A stretch of 64,000 nucleotides of DNA from Hygrocybe punicea. Taxonomy: Eukaryota > Basidiomycota > Agaricomycetes > Agaricales > Hygrophoraceae. The notes below the pieces were generated by a model. It saw only the letters and a program-made list of their open reading frames with translations, was not told where the DNA came from and did not search any database. The position numbers were made by a program, and so were the translations under genes. This document shows, piece by piece, positions 20,442-31,015 of this stretch. The stretch covers positions 7,874,001 through 7,938,000 of the forward strand of contig OY744463.1 of assembly GCA_963556145.1 (NCBI GenBank). The letters are read 5' to 3'. Position 1 is the stretch's first letter. Each line of letters opens with the position of its first letter.

Positions 20442-21925
20442 TCACTTTGTTCCCCGGGTTTTGACACCCACAATTTCAAGTTGCATAATAAGGAGTGTGT
20501 GGTTGGTGCGGATCCGGTTGAGTTGTTGGGTTATCATTGTGAGACGAGAATTGACCACGGCCGTGTATGTGGCAAGTTGTTCCACGGCCATCATGATGTC
20601 ATTCTGGGACTTGTTGGTGACCTGCCACATATAGTTGAGGTTTTCCTCAAAGTCTTTGCTTATCCGGGGCCGTTTCAGTATGTGCCTCGGGACCTCGTTC
20701 TTTCAAATCCGTCGCCTCTGGTTCCGAGTCGGGTTCCACCTCCAAGAGCATCTGCTTACTACTTGACGGCCCCTTGACCGGGACCTTGCGCTTGACCGGG
20801 ATTTCAACCATCAGGATGATCTTACGTTTCACGGCCAGGTTACGAGCCTTCTCCTTTCCCTTTCATACAGTCTTTTTCACCCCTCCAATCGCGCCCCTTG
20901 CCGCCAATATGCACTTCTTCTTCAGGCGCTTGCACCACTCGCAGGCAAAGCCCTCGACTCCTCAACAGGCTTCCTTCATGATTTCGCACCCGTCGCACTG
21001 TTGGATACGGAACGGACCGGTTAGCTGGAACTTCGTCAGTTGGGTACAGTGTGAAGAAGGGACGACGTACAGACGGCCCGTTATTCTGGTTCTCCCCTGC
21101 TGGCCCTTCCAACTCTCCCCTCAGGACGGAGAAGTCTTCTAAACTATCATCTGCCAGATTCGTTTGCTTGATTTCCCTGAGTTGTGCCGCCTCCCACTCC
21201 ATTTCGTGATTCGAAGGAGAGGAAACCGCGTCATCCTCATCGTCAGCCGCCCCACCAATCAGACTATCCGTATGTTGCGTTTGCGAGAGCTCCCCTCTGT
21301 CCTCGAACCCATCAGGAATCACCCAGTACTCAGCATTTCTCCTTTGCTGCTCCAGGACGAATTCGGCCACCAGTTGTTTACGCTTGGCTTCGTAATCCCG
21401 TTTAGCGGTTGCTGCCTCTTCATCTCTTTCCTTCTGGCATCGGGTTGCCTCCTGTTCAGCCACCCATTTCTTTTCCGCTGCCGCCTCAGCCTCCCTTTTA
21501 TCCTCCTCCCGGCGTTGTGCCTCCTCTTCTGCCCCTCGGGTTGCCGTCTCCTGTTTCCATCGTATATGTTCCTGGCGGTTCACGATCCAGCGTTCGATTT
21601 CCACCATCAGCATCCTGGCGCTCCTCCATCCGGCGAACTGGACGACCTCGATCCCACTCTCCCAGATTTCCGCAGTAATACCTACATAGGCACGCTGTTG
21701 TCCACGTTACACTCAGTTTTGAATTGGCCTACAATGTGCTATTTGACCACATACCAGTGCCCGCTTCCGTCTGGAGACCCATTGGGATGCTTCCACCTCG
21801 TGGCCCTCTTGCATGACTTCATGGGCTGTTTGGTCAACCTCCTGCACCTCCGCTATTGTGTTGGCAAGGTCTTGGCGGGTGTTTTCATCGAGGGCTTGGA
21901 GAAACTCGTCGTGGGAGGATTGCAT
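20442..21925 (-). pseudogene. LTR-associated coiled-coil/Zn(II)2Cys6 gene, copy 2
   Basis: Antisense to pol, between integrase and the LTR at 22197. Exon 1 (21925 down) reads SHDEFLQALDENTRQDLANT..EASQWVSRRKRALV and matches exon 1 of copies 1 and 3. Exon 2 begins GITAEIW and continues as a long Glu/Arg/Lys coiled coil (MVEIERWIVNRQEHIRW, then EEEAQRREEDKREAEAAAEKK). Exon 3 has CDGCEIMKEAC-stop-GVEGFACEWCKRLKKKC: exact Zn(II)2Cys6 spacing, but with TGA at 20964-20962 where copy 1 has Arg. Basic (KRKIILMVEIPVKRKVPVK), acidic (EVEPDSEPEATD) and C-terminal coil (AVEQLATYTAVVNSRL, QQLNRIRTNH) segments follow in shifted frames. Function unknown; likely nuclear if expressed. Confidence 0.75.
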
Positions 21926-22196
21926 CTTGTAATAACTGAGTGGTATTGGTGGGGTTGTTGTTGAAGATGTTGCATAAGAAAATTTTTCTTGTGTGTCGTT
22001 GTTGATGCGGTCACGTGGCAGCTCTGTTTATGCTCCTGACAGCCCCGGTTGCCTTCTTGGGTTTTCGCGGATTCTTATCGTTATCCCTGGGTTGCCGTCG
22101 GCTTGCACACACCTGTATGACCATATGACAATCCAACGTGTTGGATTCCAATCCAGATCGACCTCGAGCTTATTTGACTGACGGATCGACCAGGGA

Positions 22197-23435
22197 TGGT
22201 CTCTATTAGAAGTGTGGGGGAGATGTAGAGGGCAGGGTCCCTCTATACACGAAAACCCGACATATACGACACAACCAGAATCCGCACAAAGACCTATAAT
22301 GAACCCGATCGAAATACATTCCAAAATCCACCAAACCCAGATCCAACCCGATCCATAACACAGTGCGACACTCAACCCGATTATATACGTTCTCATCATG
22401 ACGATCATCAACACCGGTTCACTCCTATACTACAGTTCCTATCACATTTCGTAGAGACACTGATCGGGTTGATATGTTTCAGTAGATTTGACGTTTACTG
22501 CCTCTTCTCCTAACTGGCCTGTGCAGAGCACTGCCTTGTTTAAGTACTATAAAATGTAGAGATAGTTGTACCAATAATACAAGTTGACTCTTCACCCCAA
22601 AATGCACAGAACCCTTTTGTACTAAGTCTCTCACCACTTTCCGTTATCCCATAACAAACCCTCTGAGGCCATAAACTCAATATCTCACGAATCCACTCGA
22701 ACCCGACATCTCTAGCAATCCACGCTCGAACCCAACGCAACCCGATGCAACCTGATGCATACCGACTAGCACGGCTGCTCACATACCTGGTCGGTCCACC
22801 TCCTAAACTCACGGAACTTCAAATATCAAAGATAGATCTCATCGGACTGGGATCCCGACATTGGACTTGCCTTATTCATGCCTAGCATCTTCCTTATGGA
22901 GATATAGTAAAGTATATTACATCTTTTACGGGTTTTTATATCTTCCACCCATTTTCCCTGTCATGGTCGCCTCGCAACCCTCTTCCTACTTCTCCATTTT
23001 TATTCTCCTTTGTTTTCTCTCATCGGCCGAGGACTCTCATCCAAATCTAGGTACAGAAATTTGTAGTATAAAAACGGTGCCCAAGCGCCATCTCTGAATA
23101 AGAAACCAGTTCCCCCATTTCCTCTCTCTGAGAATTAGTCTCTCAGTAAAACCCATCGCACACATTACTCATCAGTTTCCTCAACGCTCTCCCCATCGTT
23201 CTACCATCTTTATCTCCACATCTCTTGTCACCCAACACCTGACCCGCCGTACCCGACATCGTCAGCTTCGTCGGCTTAGATCAGCTTCGCTAGTTTTAGT
23301 AGTTTTACTCAGCGGCTCTCTACTCTTTCCTTCTTATCATCTCACTGAAGCTTGTTAGACTATTCCTAGTCACTTCTACGCTGACACCACAGGTTAGGAT
23401 CTTTATTCCACAGCCACCCCAACCTCGCCATTACA
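22197..23435 (+). mobile_element. LTR shared by gypsy elements 1 and 2
   Basis: TGGTCTCTATTAGAAG ... CGCCATTACA, TG..CA bounded, 1239 bp. It is about 98% identical to the LTR at 32859-33678 over the aligned part, the differences seen being nearly all transitions. This copy has about 420 bp more near its left side (22236-22655). It is preceded by TCGACCAGGGA, which also precedes the other LTRs, and followed by a primer binding site and gag. So it acts as 3' LTR of element 1 and 5' LTR of element 2. Confidence 0.85.
23067..23075 (+). promoter_or_regulatory. LTR TATA box
   Basis: TATAAAAAC in the LTR, repeated identically at 33310 in the other LTR. Transcription (U3/R border) would begin about 30 bp downstream. 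Confidence 0.55.
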
Positions 23436-23437
23436 TC

Positions 23438-23454
23438 TGGAGCCCACCGCGAGG
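23438..23454 (+). promoter_or_regulatory. tRNA primer binding site
   Basis: TGGAGCCCACCGCGAGG starts three bases after the LTR end CCATTACA, the standard position and TGG start of a retroelement primer binding site. The matching tRNA was not identified. Confidence 0.7.
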
Positions 23455-23828
23455 AATAGTCTAGCACCACCATAGCTTCCTCTTCCTGTATCCCTCCCTC
23501 TGACCATCGTCTTCGAGATCTTCCTCGAAGAACTCTTCAACAAGAACTCTCTTTAGCCGCCTTTGACCCGACAATCGACAACAACTTCTTCCAGCTAGTA
23601 CCCAACCACCTCGCTCAACATAACAATCTCCCGCTTGTCTCAGGGTCAAACACCCCCTGATATCTTTCATCCAACAGTCTCGAATCAATCAATATACCGA
23701 TTATTACGATAACACCCAACTCATCCGATCTCAGTTCGACACCCGCATCACCTACATCCCCGACTTCGACCTCGTTAGAACCCCCGTCCACGTCTTCGCT
23801 CTCGACATCAAAAACTCCGTCTTCATCA

Positions 23829-25200
23829 TTGTCCCCGTCTTCGTCTTCACCTACACCGTCATCATCCACGTTACCCAACCCGCCCATCATACACCCGACA
23901 ACCGTTTCATCTCAGCCAAATCCCATTACAACAATGACTTTGACCTCCGGATCTTCGACCGGTCCCCACGTTACCGCTCCCCATGTTACCCCACGACAAA
24001 TGCCCGCTTGTGGTCATTCTACGGCCCCAACCTTCGACGGGAACCTGCTCAACTTAAGCCGCTTCTTCGAAGAAGTTGAGCTACTTGCTGCCGATGCCGG
24101 CCTCGATGACGCAGGCCGCATTAAGCATAGCCTGCGCTACGTGTCCCTTAGTGATTATGAGCTTTGTGCAAGTTTGCCTAGCGCGACCGGTGGAGTGGTC
24201 CCGAGGGACCTCTCGGGATCAGGGACAGAATTGCACGGAAAGGTCAAGGTGGATGGGATGGATAGGACAAGATCAACTAACTACTACATCCGGAAAGGCT
24301 ACTGACTAAGGGACTGGTCACATGATCTGTCAGGCACAACCACTACACCGGCACCAATTATGCGACTTTCAAAGGAGCGTTCTCGTGCTATACCCGGGCT
24401 CGGAGGATGATCATCGGTACACGATGGCGGATCTTGACTGTCTCACCCACACCCAAACCAGTTACTGCATCCGTACTCGTGCCGAACTTGGCGAATACTA
24501 CCACGAGTTCATCCGGATCTCAGGGTTTCTCTTAGACAAAGGTCGGATCTCTCCCCGAGAACGAAATATCACGTACGAAAACAGCTTCCATGCCGAGCTT
24601 AAAAAGGACATTAAAACCCATCTGCAGTACCAGAAGCCGAACCATTTCCACAGTGACCCTTACGACTTCCAGGACTTCCACAACTGCGCCCACTTCCTAC
24701 TGGCCAGAACTGCGGCTGAACTGTCCACCATCTCTCGTCTATCGTCAATGTCACCTGCCGCCATCCGGTACTCGACTCCAATAGAACCTGCCACCCGCTA
24801 CCCGCCACCCGCTCGCTATGACCCGGTCATTCCTAAAGCGGAACCGGTTGAACTTAACGTATCCAACCTCTTTTATCTCGTTTCGCAACAACTCACCATC
24901 CTCACGCAAGCCCTTACCGAACGTAACAACCCTCCAAAGCCTTGTGCAAATAGGGCTGAGCTGACTACCACACAGGGGTTCACAAATATTTTAATTGCCT
25001 CTTTTGCGACGACCCATTCCATCGTATACGCAATTGTCCCATCTGCGAGCAGTACACTCAAGACGGAATATGCTGCAAGAATGAGCATGGCTGCATCGTG
25101 TTGCCCAACGGAATGTATCTTCCAAAGGCAATCGTCGGCAAAAATATGAAGGATCGCTTCGATGCATGGCATGCACAGAACCCCGGCAACCGTGCTCCCT
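23829..25200 (+). pseudogene. gag: Ty3/gypsy gag, element 2
   Basis: The Ser/Pro/Thr-rich N-terminus leads to APTFDGNLLNLSRFFEEVELLA and IKHSLRYVSLSDYELC, a retrotransposon capsid start. A 157-bp repeat interrupts at 24191-24347. Capsid sequence resumes in another frame (VLVLYPGSEDDHRYTMADLD; FIRISGFLLDKGRISPRERN). The C-terminal zinc knuckle CLFCDDPFHRIRNC (C-x2-C-x4-H-x4-C) lies near 24992 in yet another frame, followed by VLPNGMYLPKAIVGKNMKDRF. About 390 bp of leader separates it from the LTR. Multiple frame breaks make it non-functional. Confidence 0.85.
24191..24347 (+). mobile_element. Short TG..CA repeat, copy D
   Basis: TGGAGTGGTCCCGAGGGACC ... GGCACAACCACTACA, 157 bp, flanked by CCGG on both sides (24187-24190, 24348-24351). 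It interrupts gag, so its limits are set by homology on both sides. Short imperfect inverted ends TGGAGTGG / TGTAGTGG. Confidence 0.75.
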
Positions 25201-25204
25201 GCCC

Positions 25205-26296
25205 GTAACCCCACAGAACCGTTCCAACGCGACCCACCGCCTCATGTCAAAACTAACTTCATCTCCACCATCGAAGTACCAACCTATGAACCTGAGGTCA
25301 CCACCGAGTACACCGACATCTTTCAGTCCACGACGTCCGACATTGACAATGACAACGAACAAATTAAGGTTCTGGAAGCCAAAGTGCAGCGGCTTCGTAA
25401 ACGGGTTAGATTCGACGGCATAGAGATCCCCTCTAAAGCAAAAGGCAAGTCTAGAGAGACGTATCCCAATCTGCCCGCCGCTTCCACGTCCATCCCCGCT
25501 GAGAAAACGGCCAGACCTATCAACGAGCAGCCAATCACCATAGTCCCCCCTTCGAACACATGGCCAACCGAGCCGACCGCCCTCGTACCATGCACCCCCC
25601 AGAACCTTCCCGCGTCGCACCCACAATACCGCTACCAGGCCCCCATCGAAGATCCCGGTATCGCCAAATCCGTCATTAACCGCATGCTCGATTCTCAAGT
25701 CTGCATTTCACAACGAGAACTCTTAGCCATGTCGTCTGATGCCCACCGTCACATGAAGGACCTCACCACTTCGAAAAAGGTCACCACCGAGAGCAACAAC
25801 GTGGAAGTCTTTCACTTCCATGCACCTGAAATCCCCACTCACGCCTGTCAACATTGTCAGGAAAACATCCTGCTCATCGTCGGCCGCGACTCAGTCCCTC
25901 TCCGTGCGGTCTACCCGCTCATCAACAGCAAATTTGTATTCGAGTGCATCCTCGACAACGGCTCCATGATCATCGGTATGCAACGCGACATTTGGGAAAA
26001 ACTCGGTTACGGCCTCCAGAACATGAAGATGCAGATGCAGTTGGCAAACAAGAGTGACAACGATACCCTCGGCCAGAAACCTCAAATTCACTTTTGGCAA
26101 CATCAATCTATTCCTACAAGTCCAAGTCGTCGACGACGCCCCTTACGAGATCCTCATCAGCCGCCCGTTCTTCACGCTTTCCGAGGCCCTCACAAAGGAT
26201 TATAAAAACGGAGAGCAACAAGTCACGATCACAGATCCAAACACTGGCGCCATCGTCACCTTGCCCACCATCGAGCACAACCAGAAGAACCAATGA
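25205..26296 (+). pseudogene. gag-pol linker and aspartic protease, element 2
   Basis: A linker rich in Pro/Thr is followed by FVFECILDNGSMIIGMQRDIWEKLGYGL, the retropepsin active-site region: the D-(T/S)-G triad appears as DNGS. The second half is in another frame (LFLQVQVVDDAPYEILISRPFF, 26105-26175), so a frameshift near 26090 splits the enzyme. It lies between gag and reverse transcriptase as expected for Ty3/gypsy. Confidence 0.75.
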
Positions 26297-26412
26297 GAAC
26301 GGTCTGACACCAGAAAGCCGGATTTTTAAAAGTCGAGGACCCGGAGATACCTCTCGGGAAGGATGCACCGGGAGATGAGAAGCTGCCACTCGAAAGTGAC
26401 CACACCTATACC

Positions 26413-29400
26413 ATGAACTATGCTTCCCTTTTGCCGTTTCCCCTAGAAGAGGACTTATGTTTTTCTATCGATTTAGATTTCTCTTCATCTCAGCCTCAGA
26501 CTGCCACCCAGTACATTTCATTGTTGACCGATGTACAAAATCAGATACATACTACCGATACCCTTCGTTCGTCTTGTTCCATCTCCACTCCCACATCACC
26601 TATTTCTTCTTCGAATATTTGTAACAAAGCCCCTACTGAACACGCTACTTATATCTCGTATACCACTCCCCCTACCAGGGACCTAAAAGGAGTCGTCACC
26701 AAGAAAAAGTATAAGAAGGTAGCCAATTGTATCTGCCCAATTTCTACCACTCTTCCCGATGAATACCGGATCATACGCGAGATCACCAGTGACCCGCTAG
26801 CCGATTTACCCACGCTCCTGACTCACCCACCTGACTTTACACCTGGCACCCGCTATACCCAGGAACGACATGATGCGATGCCGATGAACCCAGATGGATT
26901 CCTTTGGCCTGAGGAGGAGAAACTCGGCCACCATATCATCAAAACGCAAGAAGCCGCTTTCGCCTGGAACGAATCCGAAAAAGGGCAATTCAACACGGAC
27001 TACTTCCCGCCGATCCACATTCCTACCATACTGCACGACCCGTGGGTCCATCGAAATATCCCAATCCCACCCGGCATCCTTAACGAAGCCATCGGCGTCA
27101 TCAAGGACAAAATTAGCGCCAGTACCTATGAACCCTCGAATTCATCATACAGCTCCTGCTGGTTCTGCGTTTTGAAAAAGGATGGGAAGTCCCTTCGAAT
27201 CATCCATGATCTACAGCCGCTTAACGCCATCACTATCCGCGATCCCGCCCTACTGCCCATGACCGAGCACTTGGCTGAGGCCTTTGGCGGCCACTCTTGC
27301 TACGCTTCCTTCGACCTCTTCATCTCTTTCGACCAACGCCTTGTCCACCCCTCGTCTCGGGACTATATGACGTTTCAGTCTCCACTCAGAACGCTTTGAC
27401 TTACGTGGATCACTATGGGATACACAAATTCCCCACAGATCCTACACGGTGACTCCACGTACATCCTCCGTGACGAAATCCCTCATCTTGCCATTCCGTA
27501 TATGGACGATATTCCTGTCAAAGGGCCTCCAACCCGCTATGAGCAACTCGACGGTACCTACAAGACCATACCTGAGAACCCGGCAATCCGACGTTTCATT
27601 TGGGAGCACTTCCAAGGTGTCAACCGCGTCATCCAGCATTTCCGCTATGTCGGCAGTACCTTCAACGGCAAGAAACTTGAGTTGTGTTGACCCTCAGTCA
27701 TCGTTGTTGGACACCAGTGCACATACGAAGGACAAGTAGCCGACGAGTCCAAAGTGCAGAAGATTCGCGATTGGCCTATACCGACCAACCTCACCGAAGT
27801 TTGGGCCTTCCTTGGTATCTGCACCGTCTTGCGCATTTTTATCAAAGACTTCTCGCTCCACTCCCGACCCCTTGTCCGTCTTACCCACAAAGGGACACCC
27901 TTCGAATTTGGCGAAGAAGAAGAGACCGCCGTCGACTACCTCAAAAATGCCATCATCACATCGCCAGCACTACGCACTATCGACTACACGTGTGAATGGG
28001 AAGTTATTCTCGCCGTTGATTCCTCTGTCCTTGGCGTCGGCTTCATTCTCATGCAAATCCGCGCAGACAGAAAACGCTATCCGAATCTTTTTGGTTCAAT
28101 ATCGTGGAACGAACGCGAAGCCCAATACTCCCAGTCCAAGCTCAAGCTTTACGGTCTCTTCAGGGCCCTCCGCGCCTACCGGATTTTCATTATCGGCGTC
28201 CGCAACCTCACCGTCGAAGTCAACGCGAAGTACATAAAAGGGATGCTCAACAACCCCAACATTCAGCCCAATGCAACGATCAACTGATGGATAGCCGGCG
28301 TGCTCTTATTTGATTTTAGACTCGTTCACGTACCCGCTTCTGCACACGGTGCACCCGACGGACTCTCCAGACGCCCCCGTGCTGCAGAAGACCCTGAGGA
28401 GATTGACGACTCCGACAATTGGCTCGACCACTCTTACGGTTTCTTTATGGAAGTCATTAACTACAGACCCGTCCCCATGCTTTCTAAGCCGATTGCCGTA
28501 TGTGGCCGCTGCCGTGCCACAGCCGACCGACTCCACAAGTGACCCGCCATCCTCGTCTACACAAATCAGGAGGCCGTTTCTGACATACCGTGATCCAATA
28601 AAGCCCGCGTGGCCGACGCTCATCTTGCCCTCGTCGAGACTTGGTTACGAGATCTAACCCGACCTGCGAACCTCACAGATGACAAGTACTGTCTGTTCCT
28701 GAGATACTCTCTTGAATTCTTCATCACCGATAACAAGCTTTGGCGCAAAGACCGTCATGGAAAACACAAACTCGTCATACCGCCCGACCGTCGGCTTCAG
28801 TTACTCAAAGACGCTCATGATTCTCTCGGCCACAAAGGTATATTCTCCATCCGCGCCCGGCTGCTCGATCATTTCTGGTGGCCGCACCTCGACCATGACA
28901 TTAAGTGGTACATCCAGTCTTGTCATCAGTGCCAAGTACGCCAAATGCGTTATCACCACATTCCGCCGACCATCGCTACACTGGCCGCACTATTCCGCAA
29001 AGCATACGTCGACACGATGTTTATGCCACGATCCGGCAGCTACCGGTACATTGTCCAAACCCATTGCTCCCTCTCCACTTATCCCGAGTTCTGAATGCTA
29101 CGCCGCGAGACCGGCTCAACCATCGGCACATTTCTATTCGAAGACATCTTATGCCATTGGGGCGCTCTCGAAGAAATCGTTACCGACAATGGCAAGCCAT
29201 TTGTAGAAGTGCTCGACTATCTCGCCTCCTGCTACGGTATCCGGCACATCCGCATTTCGCCCTATAACTCACAAGCGAACGGACCCATTGAGCATCACCA
29301 CCTAGATGTCCAGGAGGCCATCATGAAAAGTTGTGACAGAGATGAAAAGAAATGGCATACCATAACCCACTCCATATTTTGGGCCAAACGGGTCACCACA

Positions 29401-29978
29401 CACAAGAACCTCGGATACTCCTCCTACTACATCGCACACAGAGTAGAGCCGCTTTTTCCATTCAACTTTGCCGAAGCCACGTACATAGTTCCGACACAAG
29501 ATACGATGTCCATGACCGACCTCATAGTCATCCGCGCCCATCAACTTCGTAAACGAGAAGCCGACCTCAATCGGGTCAAAGAAAGCTCACCAAGTCTCGG
29601 CTCGCGTCCACCCGACAATTTGAAGAAAAGTACACCAACACAATCGAAACCTTTGACTTCGAACCCAGCAACCTTGTCCTCGTCCGGAATTCTCGTATCA
29701 AAATGTCTCTTGATCGAAAGGCAAAGCCACGATTCTTCAGGCCCATGATCATCGTCAGGAAAACTCATGGCGGATCCTACATACTAGCTGAACTCGATGG
29801 TGCAGTTTCTAGATCCTGATTTGCCACTTTCCAAGTCATACCCTACCATGCCCACTCAAAAATATCAATACCATTGGACGATTTCTTACAATATCCCAAT
29901 GCCGACAATACCAATTCAAACGATCTTGATGATCCGACGTACCCGCCCTCCATAGACTCCTCACCCGACGACGATTAA
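26413..29978 (+). pseudogene. pol: Ty3/gypsy pol, element 2 (RT-RNase H-integrase)
   Basis: It opens with a Ser/Thr-rich stretch and KGVVTKKKYKKVAN, then RT (LPTLLTHPPDFTPGTRYTQER; WFCVLKKDGKSLRIIHDLQPLN; MGYTNSPQILHGD; catalytic PYMDD near 27500), RNase H (VILAVDSSVLGVGFILMQI; HVPASAHGAPDGLSRRPR) and integrase (AHDSLGHKGIFSIRARLLD; VTDNGKPFVEV; SPYNSQANGPIEHHH). TGA stops at 27397, 27688, 28285, 29092 and 29817 all stand where Arg is expected by family or sister copy; there is also a stop after RNase H and a frameshift near 29580. It ends with an acidic tail at 29978. Confidence 0.9.
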
Positions 29979-30639
29979 GCATTTCCTTTATATTCTGTCC
30001 ACGTTATACCCCTATTTTATTTAGTTCCGCTTTGTTTTCTAACGATACGACAAATGATGCGAATAGTCCCATGTCTTGGGGAGCCGTCGGCTTTCCTTAG
30101 CTGGGTGAACACGCTGAAAATGTCTTTTTGATATATACAAGATATATTTCTATTTTATTTACACGGACATATATTTTTTGACATTTAGAGGCGGCCAGTC
30201 TCATAGTCGCATCTCATCGCCACCAACATCGCCAATACCCGCTCATGGTCGACGCGAAGCCTGTTGAACCGTTGACCGAACTTAGGGTGTAGCACAGGTG
30301 ACCCGCGGGTTGCCAGGCCGGACACCATACCCATACCCGCAGACACCGTACCCGTGACGGGTGCGGGTCTGCATTACCCGCGGTCGGACGCGGGTGTGGT
30401 GGTTGCCCGTGTGGCCATGCAGGTAGTGTCGACGACAGCGGCAGCGAGCTCCTCAAGCCCACAAATGAAACGTACACGTCAATTGACGCGACGGTTCGCA
30501 TTTGTGGGGCTGGGCTGGGCTGGTTCCGTCGTCTTGTCCCACTGCCATCCTCCCCGCTCCACCACCGTCGTCATCGCCTTGCTGCTGCCAGTTGGCAGTG
30601 GAAGTCGTCGCCGTCATCGTCGTTTCACGGGCCAGATAC

Positions 30640-30690
30640 CTCGCGAACAACGTCTGCGCATCAGTTGATGCGCCAGCCCGTTTTCGCGAG
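30640..30690. repeat. Nested dyad in hAT-like element
   Basis: CTCGCGAA (30640-30647) and TTCGCGAG (30683-30690) enclose a near-palindromic core GCGCATCAGTTGATGCGC. Confidence 0.6.
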
Positions 30691-30774
30691 GTGATTAGTT
30701 TGAGGTCTGTGGGGGCACTCGCGGCGTGTTCTGGGGTGCCGTTGGAGTATGAGGCATCTGTGGGGCCATTGTGT

Positions 30775-30870
30775 CTTCGCGAGGTCTTCGTTCATCTTCG
30801 CGAGGTCTTCGTTTGTCTTCGCGAGGTCTTCATTTGTCTTCGCGAGGTCTTCGTTTGTCTTCGCACGGTC
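30775..30870. repeat. 18-21 bp tandem repeat
   Basis: About five units of CTTCGCGAGGTCTTCGTT(T) type. On the minus strand they read as repeated KTNEDLA heptads, but no gene context supports translation. Confidence 0.8.
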
Positions 30871-30964
30871 TTTGTTCATAGTTTGGTGCTGGCGACTTCA
30901 TTAACGATGTTGACGCGTCACCGTGCTTTCGCGAAGTCTTCATGCGTGTTTTCATGCTGGGGAC

Positions 30965-31015
30965 CTCGCGAACACACGTTGACGCATTGACTGACGCGTC
31001 AACGTTGTTTGCGAG
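30965..31015. repeat. Nested dyad in hAT-like element, second copy
   Basis: CTCGCGAA (30965-30972) and TTTGCGAG (31008-31015) enclose GTTGACGC...GCGTCAAC. Same 51-bp span as the other dyads. Confidence 0.6.

Noticed and set aside
30661..30879. KTNEDLA repeat peptide
   Set aside because: Comes from an 18-21 bp tandem repeat in a non-autonomous element; no gene context.
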